NCBI RefSeq assembly: GCF_041677825.1
Contig: NZ_JBAYPG010000012.1
Span: 1 to 64,000 of the forward strand
Reading direction: 5' to 3'
Origin: Castellaniella sp041677825
Lineage (GTDB): Bacteria > Pseudomonadota > Gammaproteobacteria > Burkholderiales > Burkholderiaceae_B
Length of the DNA: 64,000 nucleotides
The notes under the pieces: generated by a model
The model's database searches: none
Told to the model about the DNA's origin: nothing
The model's input: only the letters and a program-made list of their open reading frames with translations
In this document: piece by piece, positions 1 to 7,710 of the stretch
How the letters are laid out: each line of letters opens with the position of its first letter
Position numbering within the stretch: the first letter of the stretch is position 1
Program-made: the position numbers and the translations under genes

Positions 1-2
1 CT

Positions 3-64
3 GATTCCGGTATCGTGACCAGCCATTCCGGCATCGTGACCACCGATTCCGGTGATCGTGACCA
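3..64 (+). repeat. IS21 left-end multiple terminal repeats
   Basis: Three tandem copies of a roughly 20-bp unit (ATTCCGG, then ATCGTGACCA) start near positions 3, 24 and 45; a partial ATTCCAG follows at 69. They match the reverse complement of the right-end units. In IS21-family elements such repeats are the transposase binding sites. Confidence 0.85.
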
Positions 65-140
65 GGGCATTCCAGCGAGGTTGATCAACGACGCGTTGTC
101 ATCAACTCTGCGGTAGTGTGATGGGCTTTTTGGAGCCCGT

Positions 141-1661
141 ATGCCGCCGCCTCTTCTGAGAACGCACATGATCAAATCAATCTTGCAACGTGTCTTGTCG
201 CAGGGCCAGTCCCAGCGGCGTTGTGCCCAGGCGCTGGGCATCTCCAAGAGCGTCGTGGCCAAGTACGTCGCGGCAGCCCACGCGGCGGGCCTCTCCTGGT
301 CGGCCATCGAGCCCCTTGAGGAGCCCGCGCTCGAAGCGCGCCTGATCTCCGCCAGAGGCACGGCCCAGGCCTTGGCCCCTGACTTCGCCGCCATGCACCG
401 CGAACTCTCGCGCAAGGGCGTCACGCTCATGCTGCTGTGGCAGGAGTACCAGGCCGAGCACCTGGGTCGGCGCACCCTGCAGTACAGTCAGTTCTGCGAA
501 CGCTACCGTCAGTACACCAAGACCCTGAAGCGCTCGATGCGCCAGGTGCACCGCGCCGGCGAGAAACTCTTCGTGGACTACGCGGGTCCCACGCTGGCGC
601 TCGACGATGGCAGCCGTGCCAACATCTTCGTCTCGGCGATGGGCGCCTCGCACTACACCTATGCCCAGGTCACCGCCGGACAGAAGACCGCCGACTGGGT
701 CGCCGGCATGACCGGCGCCCTGCACTTCATGGGCGGGGTGCCCGAGCTCATCGTGCCCGATAACCCGCGCGCCGTCATCGCCGTGCCCGACCGCTACGAA
801 CCGCGCGTAGGCGACACGGTGCTGGACTTCGCCCGCCACTACGGCTGCTCGGTGCTGCCGGCGCGCCCGCGCACGCCGCAAGACAAGGCCAGCGTCGAGT
901 CGGCCGTGCAGGTGGTCGAGCGCTGGATCCTCGCCCGCCTGCGTCATGTGCGCCTACCCAACCTGGCTGCCGCCAACCGGGCAATTCGCCCGCTGCTGGC
1001 AGAATTAAACGGCCGGCCCTTCCAGAAGCTGCCCGGCAGCCGGGCGAGCGTGTTCGCCGCGATCGATGCTCCGGCCATGGGCGCGTTGCCCGCGACTCGC
1101 TACGAGTACGCGCGCTTCAAGACTGTGCGGGTCCACGTGGACTACCACGTCGAGATCGAGGCCCACCGCTACAGCGTGCCGCACGCCCTGGTGGGCCAGC
1201 CACTGGATGCCCGGATCACCGCCACCGCCGTGGAGCTGCTGCATCGGGGCCGTCGCGTGGCCGCGCACGCGCGCAGCCGCCAGGCCGGCGGCTACACGAC
1301 GCTCGATGCCCACATGCCAGCGGCCCACCGCGCGCACCGCCAATGGACACCGCAGCGCCTGATCGACTGGGGGCTGACCGTGGGCGTTGCCACCGGCACA
1401 CTGATTGGCGAGCTGCTGGCGCGCTACAAGCATCCGGAGCAGGGCTATCGGTCATGCCTGGGACTGCTCTCGCTGGCCAAACGCTATGGCAAAGATCGGC
1501 TGGAAGCGGCCTGCGCCCTGGCGCTGTCCCTGCGCGCTTGTCACTACCGGACCGTGCGCGACATCCTGGCCAATGGCCGCGATCAACTTGCCGATACCGC
1601 CCAGGCGCCCTGGACCAGCCCCGAGCACGAACACCTGCGCGGCGCGCGCTCCTATCACTGA
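141..1661 (+). CDS. istA: IS21 family transposase IstA
   Basis: IstA is the DDE transposase that cuts and joins the element ends. The 506-residue product has an N-terminal helix-turn-helix (about residues 27-43), then an RNase H-like catalytic core. The expected acidic residues are visible: D146 in VDYAG, D207 in PDNPRA and E253 in QDKASVE. The length is normal for the family. The start used is ATG 141; an in-frame ATG at 168 (residue 10) is an alternative that removes only a non-conserved tip. It is followed after 15 nt by istB, with an AGGGGGA ribosome site between them. No frameshift is seen. Confidence 0.93.
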   Translation: MPPPLLRTHMIKSILQRVLSQGQSQRRCAQALGISKSVVAKYVAAAHAAGLSWSAIEPLEEPALEARLISARGTAQALAPDFAAMHRELSRKGVTLMLLWQEYQAEHLGRRTLQYSQFCERYRQYTKTLKRSMRQVHRAGEKLFVDYAGPTLALDDGSRANIFVSAMGASHYTYAQVTAGQKTADWVAGMTGALHFMGGVPELIVPDNPRAVIAVPDRYEPRVGDTVLDFARHYGCSVLPARPRTPQDKASVESAVQVVERWILARLRHVRLPNLAAANRAIRPLLAELNGRPFQKLPGSRASVFAAIDAPAMGALPATRYEYARFKTVRVHVDYHVEIEAHRYSVPHALVGQPLDARITATAVELLHRGRRVAAHARSRQAGGYTTLDAHMPAAHRAHRQWTPQRLIDWGLTVGVATGTLIGELLARYKHPEQGYRSCLGLLSLAKRYGKDRLEAACALALSLRACHYRTVRDILANGRDQLADTAQAPWTSPEHEHLRGARSYH

Positions 1662-1676
1662 GCAGGGGGATCGAAC

Positions 1677-2435
1677 ATGATGATTCAACAAACCATCGCG
1701 CAACTGCACGCCCTGAAACTCCAAGGCATGGCCACCGCCTTGCAGCGCCAGATCGAACAGCCGGCGGCCTGCGACATGGCCTTCGAGGAACGCCTGGCCC
1801 TGCTCGTGCAGCACGAATGCGACAGCCGCCACGCACGGCGCTGCGCACGGCTGCTCGCGCAGGCAAAATTACGATATCCGCAGGCTGCCATCGAGGACTT
1901 CGACAGCCGCGCCGGCCGCGGGCTTGAGCGCACCCGCTTCATGAGTCTGGCGCTGGGCGAGTGGATCACTGCTGGCCAGACGGTGATCCTCACTGGTGCC
2001 ACGGGTTGCGGCAAGACGTGGCTGGCCTGCGCGCTGGCCCAGTACGCCTGCCGCCGAGGGCACAGCACCCGGTACCTGCGGGTGCCGCGTCTCTCCGAAG
2101 AGCTGCGCACCCAGCAGGCCGCCGGCACCTACACCCGGTGGCTCGCACAGCTGGCCAAGACCGAGGTCGTGGTGCTCGACGACTGGGGGTTGGTCGGGCT
2201 GGACGCCATTACCCGTGAAGCACTGATGGAGCTGCTCGATGATCGTGCCGGCAGCCGGGCAACGCTCGTGACCAGCCAGCTGCCCGTGGATCACTGGCAC
2301 GCCTGGATCGGCGAGCCCGCCCTGGCCGACGCCATGCTCGATCGGCTGCTTGCGCAAGCGCACCGCATCGTCCTGAAGGGCGAGTCCATGCGGGCCGCCA
2401 AGCGACCGAATCAAGCCTCGCCAGCCGCTGACTGA
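1677..2435 (+). CDS. istB: IS21 helper ATPase IstB
   Basis: IstB is the AAA+ ATPase (DnaC-like) that assembles on target DNA and stimulates IstA. The 252-residue product carries Walker A GATGCGKT (107-114) and Walker B VVVLDDW (164-170), with an arginine-rich N-terminal region. Its length is standard for the family. It has its own purine-rich ribosome site and lies 15 nt after istA, so the two are presumably co-transcribed and made in a fixed ratio. The gene is intact. Confidence 0.93.
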   Translation: MMIQQTIAQLHALKLQGMATALQRQIEQPAACDMAFEERLALLVQHECDSRHARRCARLLAQAKLRYPQAAIEDFDSRAGRGLERTRFMSLALGEWITAGQTVILTGATGCGKTWLACALAQYACRRGHSTRYLRVPRLSEELRTQQAAGTYTRWLAQLAKTEVVVLDDWGLVGLDAITREALMELLDDRAGSRATLVTSQLPVDHWHAWIGEPALADAMLDRLLAQAHRIVLKGESMRAAKRPNQASPAAD

Positions 2436-2469
2436 TCTGACCCCTGGCGCTTCCCAAACCTGGCCATAC

Positions 2470-2487
2470 GGGGCCAAAAATGGCCCC
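2470..2487 (+). terminator. Hairpin after istB, no U-run
   Basis: GGGGCC at 2470-2475 pairs with GGCCCC at 2482-2487 around a 6-nt A-rich loop. It lies 35 bases after the istB stop. No T-run follows, so it could be a weak terminator or simply an IS end feature. Confidence 0.3.
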
Positions 2488-2533
2488 GAAGTACAATCCT
2501 TACTGCGTTGTTGACCACCTCGACATGCCCGGG

Positions 2534-2618
2534 TGGTCACGATCATCAGAATCACTGGTCACGATGCCGGACTGAGTGGTCACGATGCCGGAATCGCTGG
2601 TCACGATCAACCGGAATA
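2534..2618 (+). repeat. IS21 right-end multiple terminal repeats
   Basis: Four copies of TGGTCACGAT-type units start at 2534, 2556, 2577 and 2598. The last three carry GCCGGAAT-like tails that are the reverse complement of the left-end units. The innermost copy is degenerate. The outermost copy marks the element edge near 2618-2621. Confidence 0.85.
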
Positions 2619-2621
2619 CCC

Positions 2622-2751
2622 AGCTGGATCATGTGCACATGATGTTGTCGGTGCCACCAAAGTTGGGCGGGACGAAGAAGTAATCCGAGCCTACATGAGG
2701 GATCAGGAGCAGGAAGATCGGCGACTGGATCAGATGAGTCTTTGGCGCTGA
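2622..2751 (+). pseudogene. IS200-type transposase tnpA remnant
   Basis: Two pieces of an IS200/IS605-family TnpA (HUH Y1 transposase) survive in different frames. From 2624 one frame reads LDHVHMMLSVPPK, which includes the HUH pair (H codons at 2630 and 2636). From 2662 the frame shifts and reads VGRDEEVIRAYMRDQEQEDR, the familiar IS200 C-terminal segment, and stops at 2751. The roughly 45 residues that normally lie between these motifs are missing, and the N-terminal half is cut off by the IS21 right end. It cannot make a functional transposase. Family assignment rests on recalled consensus motifs. Confidence 0.75.
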
Positions 2752-2753
2752 GT

Positions 2754-2855
2754 AGCCACCATTACGGTGGCTCCAGTCATGCGGGGCCGCGTGAGCGACC
2801 TTGTTCAGCCGCTTTGAGCGGCTCACAAAACCAAAGCCCCCGGCTCTGCCGGGGG
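2754..2855 (+). repeat. IS200-like right-end hairpins
   Basis: Three perfect hairpins follow the tnpA remnant: AGCCACC/GGTGGCT (2754-2760 with 2766-2772), AGCCGC/GCGGCT (2807-2812 with 2818-2823) and CCCCCGGC/GCCGGGGG (2837-2844 with 2848-2855, 3-nt loop). The last resembles the subterminal palindrome at the right end of IS200-family elements, which have no inverted terminal repeats. They are probably the surviving right end; the last could also act as a terminator. Confidence 0.55.
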
Positions 2856-2876
2856 ATACTTACTGAAACTTCTGGC

Positions 2877-2899
2877 GAGTGTTGCGATAAGGAACACTC
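2877..2899 (-). terminator. Possible hipBA terminator hairpin
   Basis: GAGTGTT (2877-2883) and AACACTC (2893-2899) form a 7-bp stem with a 9-nt loop, 9 nt past the hipA stop on the minus strand. There is no clear U-run, so termination is only suggested by position. Confidence 0.3.
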
Positions 2900-2907
2900 T
2901 CTCCTGG

Positions 2908-4260
2908 TTACTTGGCCAATTTTTCAGCTGCTGTCTGCAACCCGCTGAGGATACTGTCCGCCACGTGTGCAGGAAATTCGTCAGGCAGCTGCGTGCGGAC
3001 CGCACGCACGACCTCCGGGGTTTGGGCGACCATCTCGTCGAGCACAGCTTCGACGCCCTGACCGTCAGGTGCCATGATGCCGTGTGTTGTTCCTACTGTC
3101 ACCCAATGCCGTCGTGCAATGTCACGCATGACCCAATGTGTGTTCTTGGAACGTACCGCCATGGCCATCTTCGCCTTGAATGGGGATAGCTGGTTTGCCT
3201 CTGTGCCGATGACCGGGTAGGCGGAAAGTACATCGTATAGCGGCGCGAGTTCGTAGGCGCCCCTGGCGCGCAGGAAAATACTGAAGTTCTTCGCATGGCC
3301 ATCGGTGGCTCGCAGCATCCAGAACAGGACTTGGGCCTGGAAGAATGTGCGCTTGTCATGGTCGGAATTGCTGGATGTGGCCAGCAATTCCATGATGGTG
3401 CGGATCCCAGGCCCGCCGTCGGATTCGTACTTCAGGTGCGGCGGAGTCCCTGTTGCCTGACACATGTCTTCCTGCGGCAGTCGCAGAAGCCACCGATTGC
3501 CTTGTTTGCCCTCCCACCACCTGCGGTCGAAGCGCTCGACGGCAAGCGCCTTCATATCCTCGAACTGGACGACCTCCGTTCGTGCCGCTGGCAGACCATA
3601 TGCGTGCAGAATTCTGGAACATAGCCATTCGTTTTCCACTGACCCGCTCATGTCAAGCCTGAAATTGCCGACCAGGCCCAGCGGCAGCTTGAGGATGTGC
3701 GAAGTTGGCGTCGCCCCGCGAGGTAGATGCCATTGGCTGTTGAACCAAAGCAGTCCGGTCTTTTCCTGCGCACCCGCGATGGAAATCCGGAAATCACCAG
3801 CATCGAGGTCCCGACCGTCCAGTGGTGCTGGCGTCAGGGCGCTGCGCAGTACGCGAGCCACGCCTGTATTGTCCAACGGCGTGGCGTTTACCGCTTGAAC
3901 GCCTTGGGGTGGGGCGTCATCGGGAAGTATCTGCAGTGCTCCTGCGCAGTCCCGCCCGACTTCGGCCAGCAATGCGAAGGCCTGAGTCGAGCCCGCCTGA
4001 AACCGGCGCGCAATGCGTTCGCGAATGGCTTTGCTGTCTGGGAGCAGGTTTTCAAAGTAGGCTTGTACAGCATCGCCGCGGTGTGGCTGGTTGCCTGGAG
4101 TAAACGGCAAGGATAGAGATAGCGGTCGACCCTGTTCGGAGGCCACCCAGCCGTCGTCATACTGCAGTGTCTCGCCCGTATGGGGATGTACGCTCCAGGT
4201 GCCGACGAAAGCGTCGTTCATCCAAAGATACAGAGTCTGTGTGTGTGAGCGCCTTCCCAT
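2908..4260 (-). CDS. hipA: Type II toxin serine/threonine kinase HipA
   Basis: HipA is the toxin kinase of the HipBA module. In E. coli it phosphorylates GltX (glutamyl-tRNA synthetase) and induces dormancy. The 450-residue product is full length. Visible motifs are the P-loop/autophosphorylation segment RISIAGAQEK (S160 matches the E. coli autophosphorylation serine), catalytic D320 in DGHAKN and Mg-binding D343 in LYDVLSAYP. The D320-D343 spacing of 23 equals D309-D332 of E. coli. It starts 4 nt after the hipB stop, so it is coupled to its antitoxin. It sits in the tRNA-fMet island next to IS elements. The cellular target in this host is not known. Confidence 0.92.
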   Translation of the reverse strand: MGRRSHTQTLYLWMNDAFVGTWSVHPHTGETLQYDDGWVASEQGRPLSLSLPFTPGNQPHRGDAVQAYFENLLPDSKAIRERIARRFQAGSTQAFALLAEVGRDCAGALQILPDDAPPQGVQAVNATPLDNTGVARVLRSALTPAPLDGRDLDAGDFRISIAGAQEKTGLLWFNSQWHLPRGATPTSHILKLPLGLVGNFRLDMSGSVENEWLCSRILHAYGLPAARTEVVQFEDMKALAVERFDRRWWEGKQGNRWLLRLPQEDMCQATGTPPHLKYESDGGPGIRTIMELLATSSNSDHDKRTFFQAQVLFWMLRATDGHAKNFSIFLRARGAYELAPLYDVLSAYPVIGTEANQLSPFKAKMAMAVRSKNTHWVMRDIARRHWVTVGTTHGIMAPDGQGVEAVLDEMVAQTPEVVRAVRTQLPDEFPAHVADSILSGLQTAAEKLAK

Positions 4261-4264
4261 TCAC

Positions 4265-4528
4265 TCACCAGTCGGGAGCGGTTGATGGCGGTTTGGGTGT
4301 GTGTGGAGCACCGCTCTGACGCAGCACCATCTCTACCCCGAGTGCGCTCAGCAGCGCCAGTAGTCGGCCAGCATTGACCTTTTCTGCATTGCGTTCCAGT
4401 GAGGAAAGCGTCTGCTGTGTGACGCCCAGTCGGCTTGCGACGTTAGCCTGGGTCAGGCCGGCCTGTTTTCGGAATGCTTGCAACAGCAGGGGAAGCTGCT
4501 CCGCAGTGCGGACTGTAAAGTCTGACAT
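4265..4528 (-). CDS. hipB: HipB-type antitoxin, HTH transcription repressor
   Basis: This small Cro/CI-type DNA-binding protein of 87 residues precedes hipA by 4 nt. It should neutralise HipA and repress the operon. The helix-turn-helix covers roughly residues 14-68 (LLQAFRKQAGLTQANVASRL, then TQQTLSSLER), typical XRE family. A proline-rich tail (residues 72-87) follows, similar in position to the flexible HipB C-terminus. The start chosen is ATG 4528, just after the operator palindromes. The frame stays open upstream to 5200 through an integrase remnant, but that part is unrelated sequence and includes the promoter. Confidence 0.9.
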   Translation of the reverse strand: MSDFTVRTAEQLPLLLQAFRKQAGLTQANVASRLGVTQQTLSSLERNAEKVNAGRLLALLSALGVEMVLRQSGAPHTPKPPSTAPDW

Positions 4529-4588
4529 ACAAACCTTGTTTTGTATCTCTGATTTACAGATTATAATTTGTAAAACGACAATATACAA
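4528..4588 (-). promoter_or_regulatory. hipBA promoter with palindromic operators
   Basis: On the minus strand a perfect -10 TATAAT (4565-4560) is preceded by 17 nt and a weak -35 TTGTAT (4588-4583). The -10 lies inside the inverted repeat TTTACA-N10-TGTAAA (4553-4574). A second inverted repeat, TACAAA-N6-TTTGTA (4528-4545), abuts the hipB start codon. Related TACAA/TTGTA half-sites recur up to about 4630. Placement over the promoter suggests autorepression by HipB. The operators do not match the TATCC-N8-GGATA sites of E. coli HipB. Confidence 0.7.
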
Positions 4589-4753
4589 CGAACAAGGTAA
4601 GAAAAATACAGCCCGCAAATTGTATTCAGTATTTACAGTCCATATGTTGTGAAAGGGTGAATCAGTAGAGAGTGGGCATATAGCTTTGGCTGTTCTTCGT
4701 GGTTTTTGGAAAGGGGTGAAGTCGTCCTGGAGAGGCTCATGCAGCAGGCGCAA
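4589..4753. other. AT-rich spacer without a gene
   Basis: About 165 bases between the hipBA promoter and the recognisable end of the integrase remnant. The first part, to about 4650, is clearly more AT-rich than the rest of the window and contains extra TTTACA/TTGTAT half-sites. The second part is probably scrambled integrase-derived DNA. No convincing coding region or RNA gene is seen. Confidence 0.4.
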
Positions 4754-5200
4754 GATGCGCCTCATCGTCCTGTTCTCAAGATCGACCTGGGTCCAGGTCA
4801 ACAGTGCGATTTCTCCGCGACGCATCCTCGTTTCAAGCGCTAGAGTGATGCCCGTGCCCAGTGTCGAGGCACGTGCTTCATCCGCCGCTGCAAACGGCCG
4901 TTCTTCTTCGTCCTCCTCCAATCGTCGTTCTCGCCCGGGCGGCAGCTCGGGCTTGCGGATGTTGGCAATGGGGATGGACCAGTCTTTGCTGGCGGTCGCC
5001 AGGGCAGACGACATCAGCGATAATTCAAGATGTACGGTCTTCGGTGCGACCTCTTTCTGCCGCTCGTCGTGGTGTGTCGAGAAGTCGACGCTGCGCAGGC
5101 TGGCCAGGGTGCGTCGGGCAAGCGGATGTTTTTGCAGTTGCTGCAGCCAAGCACGTTCTGCGGTTGCCCCTTTGTGGTCCGGCGTGACTTCGCGTTGGAG
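4754..5200 (-). pseudogene. Truncated tyrosine integrase (island integrase remnant)
   Basis: The minus strand is open from 5200 and reads an N-terminal segment (LQREVTPDHKGATAERAW) of a phage/island tyrosine recombinase. It continues through the core-binding region (APKTVHLELSLMSSALATAS) to box I, ETRMRRGEIALLTWTQVD, with the first catalytic arginine. Homology ends near 4754, so box II (HxxR) and the catalytic tyrosine are absent. A stop at 5201-5203 cuts off the N-terminus. It is therefore inactive. It lies about 90 nt downstream of the tRNA-fMet 3' end in the same direction, as island integrases usually do. Confidence 0.8.
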
Positions 5201-5255
5201 TCAGGTTTAGCGACAAGCGCAGCAAAACTGCAGCAAACACCGAATTCAGAAAGCA

Positions 5256-5286
5256 CAAGAGCTTGCCGAATTTCGGCAAGCTCTTG
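5256..5286 (-). terminator. Palindromic hairpin downstream of tRNA-fMet
   Basis: CAAGAGCTTGCCG (5256-5268) is perfectly complementary to CGGCAAGCTCTTG (5274-5286), giving a 13-bp stem. It lies 7 nt after the tRNA 3' end on the tRNA strand and is probably its transcription terminator, although only a short pyrimidine tract follows. Confidence 0.6.
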
Positions 5287-5293
5287 ATCTTAT

Positions 5294-5370
<77 letters not shown>

Positions 5371-5436
5371 GCTGAAGACGAAACTATAGCAAGTCTGTAA
5401 AAATAATGCAAGCAAACCTTTTGAGTTCAAGTTACA

Positions 5437-6024
5437 ATGACCGAAGCGGAAATCCTGCGTATACTTGAAGCTGCCCTGTTGTGTGCAGAACACCCCCTGA
5501 TGGTGGGCAAGCTGCGCAAACTTTTTCAGGATCAGGTTTCGGCAGACGACATCCGTCGCCATCTGGCTGCCCTGCAACTGGATTGGAAAGACAGGGGCCT
5601 GGAACTGGTTCAGGTGGCAAGCGGGTGGCGTTTCCAGAGCCGCCCCGACGTACAGCCTTACCTGGGTCGCCTCAACCCCGAAAAGCCAACGCGATATTCT
5701 CGTGCTGTCCTTGAGACACTGGCCATCATTGCGTGGCGCCAGCCGGTCACACGCGGCGATATCGAAGACATTCGCGGGGTGATGGTATCCAGCCAGATCA
5801 TGCGTACGCTCGAAGAGCGTGGCTGGATCGAGGCGCTGGGATACCGCGACGCACCGGGCAGGCCCGCACTCTGGGGCACCACGCGTCGTTTTCTCGATGA
5901 TCTCGGGTTGCGGGCCCTCGATGAACTGCCCGCCCTCGACCCCCAGCAGTCTGCTCGGGTCGATGCATTATTTCTCGATTCAGCCGACCCGGATGGGTCA
6001 CAGAAAAAATTGTTTCAGGAGTGA
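5437..6024 (+). CDS. scpB: Segregation and condensation protein ScpB
   Basis: ScpB is the winged-helix kleisin partner of the SMC-ScpAB condensin that organises and segregates the chromosome. The 195-residue product has the conserved middle motif RYSRAVLETLAIIAWRQPVT (about 86-105) and RPALWGTT near residue 142, typical of ScpB. scpA is not in the window; the gene follows the tRNA-fMet gene. The start at ATG 5437 keeps the standard N-terminus (EAEILRILEAALLCAEHPL), though no strong ribosome site precedes it. It leads into rluB after 9 nt, so the two are probably one transcript. Confidence 0.9.
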   Translation: MTEAEILRILEAALLCAEHPLMVGKLRKLFQDQVSADDIRRHLAALQLDWKDRGLELVQVASGWRFQSRPDVQPYLGRLNPEKPTRYSRAVLETLAIIAWRQPVTRGDIEDIRGVMVSSQIMRTLEERGWIEALGYRDAPGRPALWGTTRRFLDDLGLRALDELPALDPQQSARVDALFLDSADPDGSQKKLFQE

Positions 6025-6033
6025 CACAGCCTC

Positions 6034-7548
6034 ATGACAGCAGATCTCGAAGCCACTGAACCCGGCGTCCAGAACCCGGCAGAACAGTCCGTTGCGGCCG
6101 AGCGTGCCGGCAAGGGGCGTTCGCACGGGCGCAAGTTGCGCAGCCCGTACAGGCGCCGTCGGGCAGATGCGGCCGACAGGGCGCCCGAGCCTGTGCCCGG
6201 CGTGGATCCCGGCTCAGCCGAAGAGGCCGATCAGGCGCTGTCCTATCTGCAGCAGGCCGAGCCACTCGAGCGCCGGCTGGGCACGTATCTCGAACATGAC
6301 GCACTGCGGCCCAAACTGCACAAGGTGCTGGCCGATGCGGGGGTGGGTTCGCGGCGCGACATGGAGGATCTGATCGTGGCAGGGCGGGTGTCGGTCAATG
6401 GTGAGCCCGCCCACGTCGGGCAGCGCATCGGGCCCGATGACAAGGTGCGCGTGAACGGCCGCCTGCTGTCGCGCCCGAAAGCCGGCAAGTTGCCCCGTGT
6501 CGTGATCTATCACAAGCCGGCCGGAGAAATCGTCAGCCATGACGATCCCGAAGGGCGGGCCACGGTGTTCGCACGCTTGCCACGCGTGCGGGGTGCCAAA
6601 TGGCTGTCGGTCGGGCGCCTCGATCTGAATACCGAAGGCCTGCTGATCTTCACGACATCCGGTGATCTGGCCAACCGGCTGTCACATCCGCGTTACGGTG
6701 CCGAACGCGAATACGCTGTGCGGGTCCTGGGCGAATTCGACGCCGAAAAGCAGCAGCAGTTGCTCGACGGCATCGAACTCGACGATGGTCCTGCGCGTTT
6801 CAATACGCTCGATTATCTGGGTGGTGAGGGCAGCAATCGCTGGTATCGGGTCACCTTGGGCGAAGGCCGCAATCGCGAGGTCAGGCGGCTGTTCGAGGCG
6901 GTGGGCGTCGTGGTCAGCCGGCTGATCCGTACCCGGTTTGGCGATCTCGTTCTGCCTGCGTCCTTGCGCCGGGGGCGCTGGGAAGAACTCGATCAGAACC
7001 TGGTGGGGGCGCTGATGGTCCAGTTGGGCCTGCTGGGGGCCGGGCCGGCCGATGAGACCGCACACGAGCGTCAGCCGCTCACGCATGCCAGCGCCCTGCC
7101 GCCCGGGTTCGGAACCGTCGCACAGAATGGCCAGAATGGGGCGCGGCTCAACCGGCGCGGCAAGGTATCGGGCGGCCGTCGGCAGGGTGTGGATCCTTTC
7201 GGGCCAGGGCTGCTGATCAGTGGTGGTCTGGCCAATGGGCATCCAGAGCAGGGTCGCAAGCCATCCCGCAAGAAAACGGGGCAGGCTGGCCACAGGGCTG
7301 CCGCGGGCGTGCCTGAAGACGGCGGGGCAGCTGCGCCCGGCGGCAGGAAATCGGGCGGCACCAGGCAGGGCAGCAAGCCAGCCAGGCCGGCCAAACCTGC
7401 GCGGCCAGGCAAGCCCGCGGGTGCGCCACAGGCGGCAGCAGGTGCCAAGCGGCCGGCGCGTCGTGGCACCGAGGCACGCAGCGAACACCAGCCGCGTGGC
7501 GCCCATGCGCATGAATCCCAGCTTTGGCGTGTGGGCCGCTCTCGATAG
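6034..7548 (+). CDS. rluB: 23S rRNA pseudouridine synthase RluB
   Basis: RluB converts U2605 of 23S rRNA to pseudouridine. The 504-residue protein has an S4 RNA-binding domain (about 92-150) and the RsuA/RluB catalytic core with VGRLDLNTEGLL (catalytic D197 in GRLD). The core ends near residue 330. The remaining 170 residues are low-complexity, rich in Gly, Ala, Pro, Lys and Arg, and are probably a disordered rRNA-binding tail. A basic tail occurs in many RluB proteins, but this one is long. There is also a 90-residue charged N-terminal extension. It follows scpB by 9 nt. Confidence 0.92.
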   Translation: MTADLEATEPGVQNPAEQSVAAERAGKGRSHGRKLRSPYRRRRADAADRAPEPVPGVDPGSAEEADQALSYLQQAEPLERRLGTYLEHDALRPKLHKVLADAGVGSRRDMEDLIVAGRVSVNGEPAHVGQRIGPDDKVRVNGRLLSRPKAGKLPRVVIYHKPAGEIVSHDDPEGRATVFARLPRVRGAKWLSVGRLDLNTEGLLIFTTSGDLANRLSHPRYGAEREYAVRVLGEFDAEKQQQLLDGIELDDGPARFNTLDYLGGEGSNRWYRVTLGEGRNREVRRLFEAVGVVVSRLIRTRFGDLVLPASLRRGRWEELDQNLVGALMVQLGLLGAGPADETAHERQPLTHASALPPGFGTVAQNGQNGARLNRRGKVSGGRRQGVDPFGPGLLISGGLANGHPEQGRKPSRKKTGQAGHRAAAGVPEDGGAAAPGGRKSGGTRQGSKPARPAKPARPGKPAGAPQAAAGAKRPARRGTEARSEHQPRGAHAHESQLWRVGRSR

Positions 7549-7560
7549 GGGCAAGAAAAA

Positions 7561-7710
7561 TCCTGCATTGTTGCATCCAAATGATGTTACAATGCAAGGC
7601 TTTACAGCACTTTGTGTTGTGGGCTCGGGGCAACCCGAAGGTACCTGAATTCGCCCGGCTTCTTGCGGGCAAACAGAGGGCTGGCGGACAGCCCCTTTTT
7701 TTTGGATTTC
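7561..7710 (+). promoter_or_regulatory. rimP-nusA operon leader with intrinsic terminator
   Basis: A -10-like TACAAT (7588-7593) lies within an inverted repeat GCATTGT/ACAATGC (7565-7571 with 7589-7595). Downstream the leader contains GCCCG/CGGGC (7653-7657 with 7666-7670) and a textbook intrinsic terminator: GGGCTG (7678-7683) pairing with CAGCCC (7689-7694), then eight T residues (7696-7703). The T-run ends only 7 nt before the rimP ATG, so the ribosome site GGA (7704-7706) is next to it. Transcripts entering rimP from this side must read through. This suggests attenuation or NusA feedback (inference). Confidence 0.65.

Larger units (their letters stand above)
1..2621 (+). mobile_element. 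IS21-family insertion sequence (istA-istB)
   Basis: The element holds istA and istB in the same orientation and is bounded by several short inverted repeats, the hallmark of the IS21 family. The left end carries at least three copies of a unit close to ATTCCGGNATCGTGACCA (3-64). The right end carries four complementary copies (2534-2618). Both genes are open and full length, so the element looks competent. The outermost left bases may lie just before base 1, so the exact tip and any target duplication cannot be read. The right tip falls inside an IS200-type tnpA remnant. Confidence 0.9.

Noticed and set aside
65..140. Imperfect palindrome GTTGAT/ATCAAC (80-105) before istA
   Set aside because: It may be part of the istA promoter or an IstA site, but no clear promoter boxes accompany it.
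177..947. Long open frames antisense to istA, and similar antisense frames under most core genes (for example 6682-8082, 29600-31087, 38228-40111, 57432-58034)
   Set aside because: These are expected in GC-rich DNA. Their translations are Arg/Ala/Gly/Pro/His-rich with no recognisable domains, and they lie fully opposite well-identified genes.
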